Shown here piece after piece: positions 8,874-16,531 of a stretch of 64,000 bases of DNA. The position numbers and the translations under genes were made by a program. Location of the stretch: the NCBI GenBank assembly GCA_002270465.1, contig NQOF01000001.1, forward strand, positions 746,501 through 810,500, given 5' to 3'. This DNA comes from Blautia hominis. Its GTDB lineage: Bacteria; Bacillota; Clostridia; Lachnospirales; Lachnospiraceae. Position 1 is the first letter of the stretch. Each line of letters begins with the position of its first letter. The notes beneath the pieces are model-generated. The model ran no database searches. It saw only the letters and a program-made list of their open reading frames with translations, and was not told where the DNA came from.

Positions 8874-8916
8874 ATTGGCCAATTCTATTGCAAAAGAAGC
8901 GATTTCGAGCTATAAT
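8874..8916 (+). promoter_or_regulatory. Promoter of the DUF6076-like gene with an overlapping palindrome
   Basis: TTGCAA (8888-8893), 17-base spacer, TATAAT (8911-8916): a near-consensus vegetative promoter reading toward 9071. A perfect 10-bp palindrome ATTGGCCAAT (8874-8883) lies just upstream of the -35 box and is flanked by TTGCA-type half sites. That makes it a candidate operator between the divergent dehydrogenase operon and this gene. Confidence 0.6.
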
Positions 8917-9070
8917 ATTAGAAAATAGCAGTAGTAAGAAAACTTTTTTCTAACATCTATCCCATGTGAGACATTATATCAATTTCCACCCTTTTTTCAA
9001 CAATTTCTGTCTCATTTTTGTGGATAGTATCTAAATTAAAAACGTACTGTCTATGAGGAGGAAGCATGAA

Positions 9071-10324
9071 ATGCTGAATGAACCCGTGATTTTTGGCCGA
9101 TTTATAGTAAATTCCACCCAGGGCCGGGAATACTTTGAAATATACAAAAAAATTTCTCCTGACAGCAATCAGTACCGGTGTCTGGAGCGTACCCAGACAG
9201 CCCTCGGGCAGCATTTTCTGGATTTCCTGGAAAACAGTGAAGAGGCACTCCACCCAATTGTTGAGCATTACAACAAAGTATTTAAATATCTGGATAAAGA
9301 TTATTTGGATCAGACGAAGATACATACTACCATGGATTTTATCATTAAGATTTACGAAAATTTATCCGGGGTACATCCATTTTGGAGGTCCACTTTTAAC
9401 CTGAATCCTGTTCTTACAAGCTACAAATGGTATGAGTTTTATTATCTCCGGGAGTATATGAATTTTGATGCCTCGGACATTACAGAGGCGGACCGTGATG
9501 ATAAGATGCAGCATTATTGGGAACAAGTCCGCAAAAATATCATGCACGAATTAAAAGAGCTGGAGGAGTTCCAGAATTTCATATCCTCCATGAGAAATGC
9601 AGTTACCTTTTGCCTGGATTATTCCAGTTTTCTTGAATTTTCTAAGCTCCATACACAGCAGAGGGCTTATCTGTATCAGTCACATTTTGACTCTAATTTT
9701 ATGCGGAACCAGCCCATCCAAAATATATTTAACTTAAGTGACCGCGCCAGTGCTCTTAATCCGGACAGAAAGATTCACTTCTCTAACAACAATGATGTGA
9801 TGGTGAGCAGTATTATCTCCAATGCCAACTATTATGAGCTGATCAAGAAGACCAAAACATCCCTGGATTTCTCCGCACTGGCAGCGTCTTTAGAGAAGAC
9901 ATCCATTGAGACCACCACGAACCTGGATATAACTACCCTGGAGGATATAAAAACGATCTGTCTCTATACCTTCTCTCTTCTGGTCTCCAACAATGTACAT
10001 GTACGCCCCTGTAAGAACTGCGGCAGGCTCTTTTCCCCATATAACAGAAAAGATGAGCTTTACTGCTCCAGGACCCAGGCCAACTCCAAAACCTGCCGGG
10101 AAGATTACTATGACAAACAGATCCATGCGGATGAATTGATCCGCTATTACCGCACTGCATACAAAAGGGAAAATGCCAGAAAACAAAGAAATATCATCAA
10201 CAAACCATCCTCTGAAAAGGAGTTTACACAGTGGGCAAAAAAGGCAAAAAAAGCTTTGGAAAAGGCAAAAAAAGGAGATTTATCTTTTGATGAATTCAAA
10301 AAAATACTGGACCGTGAAGGGTGA
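9071..10324 (+). CDS. Zinc-ribbon protein, DUF6076-like, function unknown
   Basis: 417 aa soluble protein. The start at ATG 9071 is chosen because AGGAGG (9056-9061) precedes it; the upstream in-frame ATG overlaps that site. The N-terminal 300 residues are helical without a recognised motif. A zinc-ribbon-like region follows: C314-x2-C317, C332 and C342 (CKNCGRLF ... YCSR ... KTCRE), then a lysine-rich tail. This arrangement matches proteins grouped as DUF6076 in Firmicutes, whose role is not known to me. Divergent from the amino acid oxidation operon; a regulatory role is possible but unproven. A terminator follows. Confidence 0.7.
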   Translation: MLNEPVIFGRFIVNSTQGREYFEIYKKISPDSNQYRCLERTQTALGQHFLDFLENSEEALHPIVEHYNKVFKYLDKDYLDQTKIHTTMDFIIKIYENLSGVHPFWRSTFNLNPVLTSYKWYEFYYLREYMNFDASDITEADRDDKMQHYWEQVRKNIMHELKELEEFQNFISSMRNAVTFCLDYSSFLEFSKLHTQQRAYLYQSHFDSNFMRNQPIQNIFNLSDRASALNPDRKIHFSNNNDVMVSSIISNANYYELIKKTKTSLDFSALAASLEKTSIETTTNLDITTLEDIKTICLYTFSLLVSNNVHVRPCKNCGRLFSPYNRKDELYCSRTQANSKTCREDYYDKQIHADELIRYYRTAYKRENARKQRNIINKPSSEKEFTQWAKKAKKALEKAKKGDLSFDEFKKILDREG

Positions 10325-10352
10325 TCATTCATGTAATGATCGCCCTTTTTTA
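10316..10352 (+). terminator. Rho-independent terminator after the DUF6076-like gene
   Basis: Stem AAGGGTGATCATT / AATGATCGCCCTT with a 5-base loop, then a run of T residues. The hairpin begins inside the last codons of the gene. Confidence 0.85.
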
Positions 10353-10460
10353 TAAAAATTTTCACCCCTTTCCTCATTGTTTTTTAGAAAAAAAGTCGAG
10401 GTAGAAACCGTATTCTCCCCCTGATATACTATCCCTATACTGAAAAAGGAGGCTCCATTC

Positions 10461-10487
10461 ATGTCCGAACCCAAGAAAAATGCATAG
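10461..10487 (+). CDS. Possible 8-aa leader peptide upstream of the DUF1062 gene
   Basis: ATG at 10461 lies 8 bases after a strong AAGGAGG and encodes MSEPKKNA before TAG. A TATACT -10-like box (10435-10440) is just upstream. Directly after the stop, AGGCTATT (10491-10498) can pair with AATAGCCT (10522-10529), extended by ATGCA/TGCAT that overlaps the end of the small reading frame. The next gene starts 84 bases later with its own ribosome site. The layout resembles leader-peptide-controlled attenuation. It could instead be the remnant of a broken gene. Confidence 0.4.
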   Translation: MSEPKKNA

Positions 10488-10571
10488 CAGAGGCTATTGC
10501 ATTATAACAATTCTATAGTGAAATAGCCTTTGCATATCCTGAGCCAATAAAAGACCGAAAGGAATATGCAT

Positions 10572-11171
10572 ATGAGCTATTTAAAAGGAGAGACTTGGAC
10601 TCTTACCCCCGTCTCTCCGTATAAGATCATCAGAAACTGTCCAAAATGCGGCACAAGATCCCTCTTTCAAAGTACCGGGAATTTCCGCATCAATGCCAAC
10701 AAAAAATGTGTAGATATCTGGCTGATCTACCAGTGTGAAAAGTGCAGATCCACCTATAATCTCACCATCTTTGAGCGCGTCAGCCCCAAAAAGCTGCCGG
10801 AAGGATCCCATAAAAAGTTCCAGGAAAACAACAGCGCTCTTGCCCTGGAGATCGGAACATCCAAAGAAATATTCGAGAAAAACAGAGCTGTTGTAAAGGA
10901 AGGATCCATCTCATACATTGTAACCAAAGAGAATACAGAAATACCTGTTTCTTTACAAGATTCGGAGGGAAACTGCCGCATCATCCGCATCCAAAACCCC
11001 AACGGCCTGAAGATCAGGGCCGACAAGTTCCTGGCGGAGCAGCTTTCCATCTCCCGGTCAAAAGTAAAACATTTGATAGCGGACGGGTTGCTGCTGGGAA
11101 GTAAGAGGGAGGATCTGGAGAAGATCCATCTGGGCAGCAGTTTGCTCATCCTTCTTAAAACCACTGTTTGA
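10572..11171 (+). CDS. DUF1062 domain-containing protein
   Basis: 199 aa cytoplasmic protein. It carries a treble-clef or zinc-ribbon-like pair of knuckles, NCPKCG near residue 23 and CEKC near residue 58, and a C-terminal S4-like region (ADKFLAEQLSISRSKVKHLIADG) suggestive of RNA binding. Family assignment is DUF1062, which has no established function. The second ATG (10572) is preferred over 10566 because AAAGGA lies 8 bases before it. It is preceded by a possible 8-codon leader frame and hairpin, and followed by a strong bidirectional terminator. Confidence 0.75.
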   Translation: MSYLKGETWTLTPVSPYKIIRNCPKCGTRSLFQSTGNFRINANKKCVDIWLIYQCEKCRSTYNLTIFERVSPKKLPEGSHKKFQENNSALALEIGTSKEIFEKNRAVVKEGSISYIVTKENTEIPVSLQDSEGNCRIIRIQNPNGLKIRADKFLAEQLSISRSKVKHLIADGLLLGSKREDLEKIHLGSSLLILLKTTV

Positions 11172-11181
11172 GCGGATGCCA

Positions 11182-11235
11182 AATAACGGCAGGGAAAGCC
11201 ATTTACTGTGCTTTCCCTGCCGTTATTCTTATTTT
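11182..11235. terminator. Bidirectional terminator between DUF1062 and nhaC genes
   Basis: An 18-bp stem (11182-11199 pairing with 11210-11227) with a 10-base loop, followed on the plus strand by TCTTATTTTTTT. It separates two convergent genes. Confidence 0.88.
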
Positions 11236-11236
11236 T

Positions 11237-12661
11237 TTATCCTGCATTTTCTGCCGCAGGGACAGTGTCCTTCTGTATTTTCTCTATGGTCCATCCCGTC
11301 TGGGCACATAGCAGGGACACAATGGGATTGATGAGATTCAGGAAACAAAACGGTGCGTAAATGCCTGTTGTCACCCCTAAGACGCCTGACAGGAATGCTG
11401 CATCCGTCCCCCACGGAACAAAGGGAGCACACAGCGTTCCGGTATCCTCCAAAGCCCTTGACAGGTTCTTCGGATGCAGTCCCCGCTCTTTGTATATGTC
11501 TTTGAACATTCTTCCCGGGATGATCAGTGCCACATACTGCACACCTGTTGCAAAATTGGTAAAGATCGTGGACAAAAGCGTTGCTGTTATGACCGTGGAA
11601 TCCTTCTTGGCGTTCTTAAGCGCCCGCTCTATGACAGTGCTCACCATGCCGCTTTTCTCCACGATCCCTGCAAAAGAAAGTGAGATAAGGATCAGACAGA
11701 TGATCTCCATCATACTGGTCATACCGCCCCTGTTCAGCAGTTTATCTACCTCTGCCACTCCTGTCTCAATAGAAAATCCGGAAAAAGCGGAGGAGATCAC
11801 AGACTGCAGGTCAGCCCCCTGGAAAACCAGTGCAAATACACAGCCCAGAAATGCCACTGCGATCAGTCCCGGCAGAGCCGGTATCTTTTTGATCACCATG
11901 ACGATCACCAGCACAGGTGGTATGAGCATAATGGGTGAGACATAAAAAATATCTTTCAGCGTGGATGTATACAACTCCACCAGGGAGGAATCAAAATTAT
12001 TACCCGCAAATTTGATACCAATGATTCCATATATGATAAGCGCTATCATAAAACTAGGTCCTGTTGTGTAGATCATATGTCTTATGTGGGTGAAGATATC
12101 GGTCCCGGCCATAGCGGGTGCCAGATTGGTAGTGTCGGACAGAGGGGACATTTTGTCACCAAAGTATGCTCCTGATATAATAGCGCCCGCTGTCATACCG
12201 GCAGGAACCCCCAGCCCGCTGCCGATCCCCATAAGTGCCACACCGATGGTGCCCACTGTGGACCAGGAACTTCCGGTGGCTGTGGCGATCACCGCACAGA
12301 TCAGACAGCTTGCCAGCAGAAAGACCGAAGGGGATAAGATCTTCAGCCCATAGTAAATCATGGTGGGCACAATACCGCCCAGCAGCCAGACGCCGATGAT
12401 CACACCGATCGCCAGCAGGATCAGAATCGCCGGCACGGCTGCCTTGATGGTGTCACCGATTCCCTCCTGCAGTTCATCCCAGGCGTAGCCGGAACTCACA
12501 GCCACAATTCCGGCTACAACAGCCGCGATGAGCATTGCCACATGGGCCGGTCCGCCAAGACCGATGGTCACCGTGAGAAGTGCCGCAACTACAAATGCAA
12601 ACACAAAGACTGATTTTGTAAATGTCATATTTTTCTGCCGTTCTTTTTTCCCGCCGCTCAT
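11237..12661 (-). CDS. NhaC-family Na+/H+ (or organic acid) antiporter
   Basis: 474 aa membrane protein with about 11 hydrophobic segments and the NhaC signatures TGSSWSTVGTIGVALMGIG and FGDKMSPLSDTTNLAPA. The start ATG 12661 shares its first base with the stop codon of the FAD subunit gene (TAATG), behind AGGAGAGG, so it is translationally coupled to the molybdenum hydroxylase. NhaC relatives include MleN-type malate/lactate antiporters. Coupling to a hydroxylase suggests it moves the substrate or product of that enzyme. A second NhaC gene is at 61745-63205, also in a metabolic operon. Confidence 0.88.
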   Translation of the reverse strand: MSGGKKERQKNMTFTKSVFVFAFVVAALLTVTIGLGGPAHVAMLIAAVVAGIVAVSSGYAWDELQEGIGDTIKAAVPAILILLAIGVIIGVWLLGGIVPTMIYYGLKILSPSVFLLASCLICAVIATATGSSWSTVGTIGVALMGIGSGLGVPAGMTAGAIISGAYFGDKMSPLSDTTNLAPAMAGTDIFTHIRHMIYTTGPSFMIALIIYGIIGIKFAGNNFDSSLVELYTSTLKDIFYVSPIMLIPPVLVIVMVIKKIPALPGLIAVAFLGCVFALVFQGADLQSVISSAFSGFSIETGVAEVDKLLNRGGMTSMMEIICLILISLSFAGIVEKSGMVSTVIERALKNAKKDSTVITATLLSTIFTNFATGVQYVALIIPGRMFKDIYKERGLHPKNLSRALEDTGTLCAPFVPWGTDAAFLSGVLGVTTGIYAPFCFLNLINPIVSLLCAQTGWTIEKIQKDTVPAAENAG

Positions 12662-13602
12662 TATTTTCCCTCTCCTTTTTCCTCTGTATGGAATGTGCTG
12701 CCCCTCTTGGCCGTTTCCGACACCGGGGATTTTCTTTCTCTCTCTATCATCTCTGCAGCATCAAAGACGATTCCTTTTACCGCTCTTTCTTTGTACCGCT
12801 TTTCCGCCTCTGTTATCTTTAATTTGGATTCCCTGGTCCTGCTTGTCCGTATAGATCTTATTTTCCCGGACAGCCATTGGGCAGCTTCCTCTTTTTTCTC
12901 CTCGGACCTCTCACCCAGAAGACTGACACATTCAAACTCCACAGGTCTTACATCCACTGCCCCTATGAACCCCCTCATATCCCTGCATGCAAGGTCCTGT
13001 TCTTTCCAGGAAATACATAGGGAAATCTGGGCAATGGTCACTTCTCTTCTGCTTCCCAGTTTGGTAAAACAGCTTTTCCGCCCCTCCTCCACAGGAAGCC
13101 AGATGGATGTGAGGAGTTCATTTCTGCCAAGAACGGTCCGTCCGTTTTCTGTGAGGAATTCTTTTGCTTCCACAAAACGGATTCCCTCTTTCCCTAAGAT
13201 CTCTATCTTTCCTCCATACAGAAAAACGCAGGGCATAATATCACCCGCCGGTGAAGCGTTTGCCAGGCTTCCGCCCAGCGTTCCCTTGTTGCGTATCTGC
13301 TGGGACCCCACCCGGCTGCAGGCCATGGCAAGCCCGGTAAAATACTCTCTGATAAGAGGGTTGTCTGCAGCCTGTTCATGGGTTGCCATAGCACCGATCT
13401 TCAGCCAATCCCCCTGTCTTTCTATGTTTCCCAGCATTTCTAACCGGCACAGGCTTAAATAAATATCCGGCTCCTTCTTTCCTGAGCGGATCTTAGGAAG
13501 CAGGTCTGTACCGCCGGCTAAAATAACCGATTTGTCCGTCAGCCTCAGCAGACTGCTCTCCAGTTCCTCAAAGCTCTTCGGCTGCAAGTATTCTGCACTC
13601 AT
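12661..13602 (-). CDS. Molybdenum hydroxylase FAD-binding subunit (XdhB/CoxM-like)
   Basis: 313 aa. Binds FAD and passes electrons from the iron-sulfur subunit to the acceptor. FAD-binding motif VILAGGTDLLPKIRSG is near residue 27, with SRVGSQQIRNKGTLGGSLANASPAGD at about 100-125. The true start is ATG 13602, overlapping the stop of the 2Fe-2S gene (ATGA) behind GGGAGG; a longer in-frame reading upstream would only repeat sequence of the preceding gene in another frame. The C-terminal tail (last 60 residues) is highly charged and looks less conserved. Confidence 0.88.
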   Translation of the reverse strand: MSAEYLQPKSFEELESSLLRLTDKSVILAGGTDLLPKIRSGKKEPDIYLSLCRLEMLGNIERQGDWLKIGAMATHEQAADNPLIREYFTGLAMACSRVGSQQIRNKGTLGGSLANASPAGDIMPCVFLYGGKIEILGKEGIRFVEAKEFLTENGRTVLGRNELLTSIWLPVEEGRKSCFTKLGSRREVTIAQISLCISWKEQDLACRDMRGFIGAVDVRPVEFECVSLLGERSEEKKEEAAQWLSGKIRSIRTSRTRESKLKITEAEKRYKERAVKGIVFDAAEMIERERKSPVSETAKRGSTFHTEEKGEGK

Positions 13603-14072
13603 GTGGCACCTCCCCTTCCGCTTTCGGCTGCCTCCTGTATGGCCTCCCTGATCTCCCGGTATCCGGAACATCTGCAGATGTTTCCGGCAATCGCACGTTT
13701 GATCTCCTCCTGGGTTGGGTTTGGATTGTGAAGGAGAAGCGCCTTTGCTGACATCACCATTCCGCTGGTGCAGAATCCGCACTGGATCGCACTTTTTTTG
13801 ATAAACGCTTTCTGGATGGCATCCATCTCACCGTTTTTTTCCAGCCCTTCGATAGTCAGCAGTTCACTGTCCTCCAACTGCCCTGCAACTGTGAGACAAG
13901 AGTGAATGGCCTGTCCGTTTAAAACTACGGTGCAGGCACCGCACTCTCCCTCCCCGCATCCTTCCTTAGTCCCTGTCAGGTGCAGGTCCTCTCTGATAAA
14001 ATCCAGAAGCCGCTTTTCTCCCGGAACTTCCATGGTCTTCTCTTCCCCGTTCAATGTAAAATGCAGTATCAT
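13599..14072 (-). CDS. Molybdenum hydroxylase 2Fe-2S subunit
   Basis: 157 aa. The N-terminal plant-type ferredoxin cluster is ligated by C39, C44, C47 and C59. The C-terminal helical cluster is ligated by C98, C101, C133 and C135 (CGFC ... CRC). All eight ligands are present. It relays electrons from the molybdenum site to FAD. It overlaps the large-subunit stop by 4 bp and the FAD-subunit start by 4 bp, so the three subunits are coupled. Confidence 0.93.
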   Translation of the reverse strand: MILHFTLNGEEKTMEVPGEKRLLDFIREDLHLTGTKEGCGEGECGACTVVLNGQAIHSCLTVAGQLEDSELLTIEGLEKNGEMDAIQKAFIKKSAIQCGFCTSGMVMSAKALLLHNPNPTQEEIKRAIAGNICRCSGYREIREAIQEAAESGRGGAT

Positions 14073-16336
14073 ACGTTTCTTTCCTCCAATGCTTCCATAA
14101 TGACTGCCGGGGTCAGGGGGAGTCTGGTCAGGTTGGTGCCCAGTGCGTCGTTGACTCCCGCCACTATGGCAGGTGCCACGGGTACCACCACCACTTCCCC
14201 TATGGATTTTGCCCCGAACGGACCGCTGTTCTCAGGCTCCTCGATCAGAAGAGTCCGGTAATCCGGCAGGTCACAGGCATTAGCCACCTCATAGTTCTTT
14301 AGATTCGTTATGAGTGTCTGCCCGGTCTTTGGATGTATTTTTATCTCCTCGCAGAGTGCCATTCCCATTCCCTGCTGTATGCCGCTCCCAACCTGCCCTT
14401 TGCACAGATCAGGATTGATGGCTTTGCCGATATCGTGTACAGAGAGGCAGTCCATGATCTTTGTCATGCCGGTATAAGTGTCCACCCTTACTTCCGTAAA
14501 ATGAGCTGCCGCCACGCCCGGATTTGCTCCGGCATTGGTGGTATTTGCATAGTAGATATCCTGTCCCATGGTCTGTATGGAATAACGGACGACCTCCCTC
14601 AGGGATATCCTCACCGACTCATCCATCTCCTTAAAAAATTCCCCTGATCGGTAGCGAAGAAAACTCCTGCTGCATCCAAGGGCTGCCGCTGCCGTCTCTC
14701 CTGCCATTTCCAGAATGTGTTCACAGCACTGTTTGACAGACTGCCCCAGGGAATATACGGTCCTGCTGGCATAACAGCCGTAATCATAGAGACTGTTCTG
14801 GGTATCTGCCTCGTTCAGCTCAATGTTATCCAGTCCGATCTCCATAATTTCCGACGCGATTTTTTTCATTGCCATGACGGTCCCGCAGCCGTGGTCATGA
14901 ATGCCCACATGTAGAATCAGGCTGCCGTCCTCCTGGATCCTGGCGGCTGCGGAGGCCACATCCACCCTGTAGGGATAAAAGGAACTGGTATGGGAGGCCA
15001 GCGCCATGCCCACTCCGTAGCGGTATCTTCTCTGCTCCCTGTTTCTTTTTCTGCACGCTTCCTTCCTTTTTTCCCATTCAAAAGCCTCCCGGCCCTTCTG
15101 CAGGCATTCCTGAAAATGTACATTTCCCACCGGAATTTTATGTACGACCTCTGTCTCATAGGGGTACAGGATATTCTTCAGCCTGAACTCCACAGGGTCC
15201 ATATCCATCTCCCTGCACACCATATTCCAGTGGTTCTCTAAAAGCAAAGCCTCTTCACAGGAACCCCAGCTCCGAAAACTTCCGTTTATGGGCGTGTTGG
15301 TACAGACCACCTGACTGTCAAAATGTATGTTAGGCATACGGTACACTTTTGCTATTTTTTCTCCAATGGTGGAGGCATATCCCCTGGATACCGTGAGATA
15401 AGCCCCTGCATCCAGTGTGCAGGACATGGAAAGCCCCACTATGGTCCCGTCTTTTGTGATCTTGCTCTTCACCGTTCCGTCCAGACTGTGTTTCATCATG
15501 GTATTCACGATCTGCTCTTCTCTTGTATACACCAGCTTTACATCTGCCTCCAACATTCTGGCCGCATATGCCGTCAGCGGCTCCAGCAGTGTCTCCTGTC
15601 TGACGCCAAAAGAACCTCCCATGGGAGCTTTTATGACCCGGACTCTGGCGTAAGGCATTCCCAGATATTCCGCAACCGTGCTCCTGACACCAAACACAGA
15701 CTGGCAGCCTGACCATATGGTGAGCTTTTGGGCGGCGGCATCATAGGCTGCTCTGCAGGACTGGGTCTCCATAGCCAGATGTGTCATCCTTCCAATATGG
15801 GAACTGCTCTCATGAAAAAGATCCCCCTCGGCCTCCTCAAAGTTCCCGTACTCAAAGGCAGGGACCTCATAGACATTCCCGCCCGGATGCAGGGGCAGGG
15901 CAAACGGTGCGGCAGCTTCCTCCACAGATATAGCTGCCGGCAGATCCTCATACTCAACAACGATCTGTTCACAGGCTTTTGCCGCTGTCTCTTCGGAGAC
16001 TGCCACCACCGCTGCCACCCTTTCCCCCAGAAAGCGAACATGCCTGTCAAACAGTTTTTCCTGGTTGGGCACATTTTCCCAGGCCTCCACCCTGCCCCTG
16101 TCGTAACAGAGATCCGGTGTGTTCTCACAGGAAAACACTGCCACGACTCCCGGAATTGCCAGCGCTTTGCCGGCGTCCACGCGGCGTATCCTTCCATGGG
16201 GAACGGTTCCTGCCTTGAGACGCATGTGGAGCATGCCCAAGGACTGCATATCACTGCAGTATTTGACCCGCCCGGTCACTTTGCCGTAAGCCTGGTCATT
16301 TGAAAGTTCCTTTCCGATCACTTTGTAATTTTCCAT
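14069..16336 (-). CDS. Molybdenum hydroxylase large (molybdopterin) subunit, xanthine dehydrogenase family
   Basis: 755 aa catalytic subunit that hydroxylates a heterocycle or aldehyde using water. The start ATG 16336 follows AAGGTGG. Family marks are GKVTGRVKYCSD near residue 17, the molybdopterin loop MGGSFGVRQE at about 245, and the C-terminal GAKSIGE with the catalytic glutamate. The substrate is not determined; purine, nicotinate or aromatic aldehyde enzymes all share this architecture. No molybdenum cofactor genes are nearby. The divergent regulator at 16532 and tandem 11-bp-phased repeats at 16393-16412 point to activation by that regulator. Confidence 0.88.
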   Translation of the reverse strand: MENYKVIGKELSNDQAYGKVTGRVKYCSDMQSLGMLHMRLKAGTVPHGRIRRVDAGKALAIPGVVAVFSCENTPDLCYDRGRVEAWENVPNQEKLFDRHVRFLGERVAAVVAVSEETAAKACEQIVVEYEDLPAAISVEEAAAPFALPLHPGGNVYEVPAFEYGNFEEAEGDLFHESSSHIGRMTHLAMETQSCRAAYDAAAQKLTIWSGCQSVFGVRSTVAEYLGMPYARVRVIKAPMGGSFGVRQETLLEPLTAYAARMLEADVKLVYTREEQIVNTMMKHSLDGTVKSKITKDGTIVGLSMSCTLDAGAYLTVSRGYASTIGEKIAKVYRMPNIHFDSQVVCTNTPINGSFRSWGSCEEALLLENHWNMVCREMDMDPVEFRLKNILYPYETEVVHKIPVGNVHFQECLQKGREAFEWEKRKEACRKRNREQRRYRYGVGMALASHTSSFYPYRVDVASAAARIQEDGSLILHVGIHDHGCGTVMAMKKIASEIMEIGLDNIELNEADTQNSLYDYGCYASRTVYSLGQSVKQCCEHILEMAGETAAAALGCSRSFLRYRSGEFFKEMDESVRISLREVVRYSIQTMGQDIYYANTTNAGANPGVAAAHFTEVRVDTYTGMTKIMDCLSVHDIGKAINPDLCKGQVGSGIQQGMGMALCEEIKIHPKTGQTLITNLKNYEVANACDLPDYRTLLIEEPENSGPFGAKSIGEVVVVPVAPAIVAGVNDALGTNLTRLPLTPAVIMEALEERNV

Positions 16337-16392
16337 GATTCCACCTTCCCTTGACTTCCGTTTTCTATTTTTTCCAAGCATACAGGCAGAGC

Positions 16393-16412
16393 ATCAAAAA
16401 AGTATCAAAAAA
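16393..16412 (-). promoter_or_regulatory. Tandem 11-bp-phased repeats, candidate SARP-type operator
   Basis: Two copies of ATCAAAAAA (16393-16401 and 16404-16412) start exactly 11 bp apart. On the minus strand a TATGCT -10-like box follows about 10 bases later, pointing at the hydroxylase operon. SARP/BTAD regulators typically bind direct repeats with helical phasing placed just before the -10 box, and such a regulator is encoded divergently at 16532. Confidence 0.45.
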
Positions 16413-16438
16413 GAAATGTCAAAAAAATTTATTTTTTG

Positions 16439-16466
16439 TTGTAATCTTTTGACGCTGTATTATAAT
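16439..16466 (+). promoter_or_regulatory. Promoter of the SARP-type regulator
   Basis: TTGTAA (16439-16444), 16-base spacer, TATAAT (16461-16466), reading toward the regulator start at 16532. Confidence 0.5.
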
Positions 16467-16476
16467 GAGTGTAAAA

Positions 16477-16507
16477 GCCTGTGACTGCGAAAGTATTGAA
16501 CAGTTAA
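16477..16507 (+). repeat. Degenerate MITE-end remnant in the regulator leader
   Basis: 31 bases matching one end of the 134-bp MITE (1444-1474) at 25 positions, with all but one difference being transitions. The 27-base hairpin layout is kept (GTGACTG-N9-TGAACAGTTAA). It lies in the untranslated leader just before the ribosome site of the SARP-type regulator. No opposite end or target duplication was found. Confidence 0.45.
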
Positions 16508-16531
16508 GCCTTATATTTCAGGAGGAATCTT

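Noticed and set aside
11361-11945. Plus-strand 194-codon reading frame
   Set aside because: It is a mirror frame of nhaC with no independent start signal or motif.
13603-13782. Longer FAD subunit beginning at 13782
   Set aside because: The extension overlaps the 2Fe-2S gene out of frame. ATG 13602 has GGGAGG and the usual 4-bp coupling.
16477-16507. Fourth full MITE copy
   Set aside because: Only one end (31 bp, 25 matches) is present. No second terminal repeat or duplication is found nearby, so it is listed only as a remnant.
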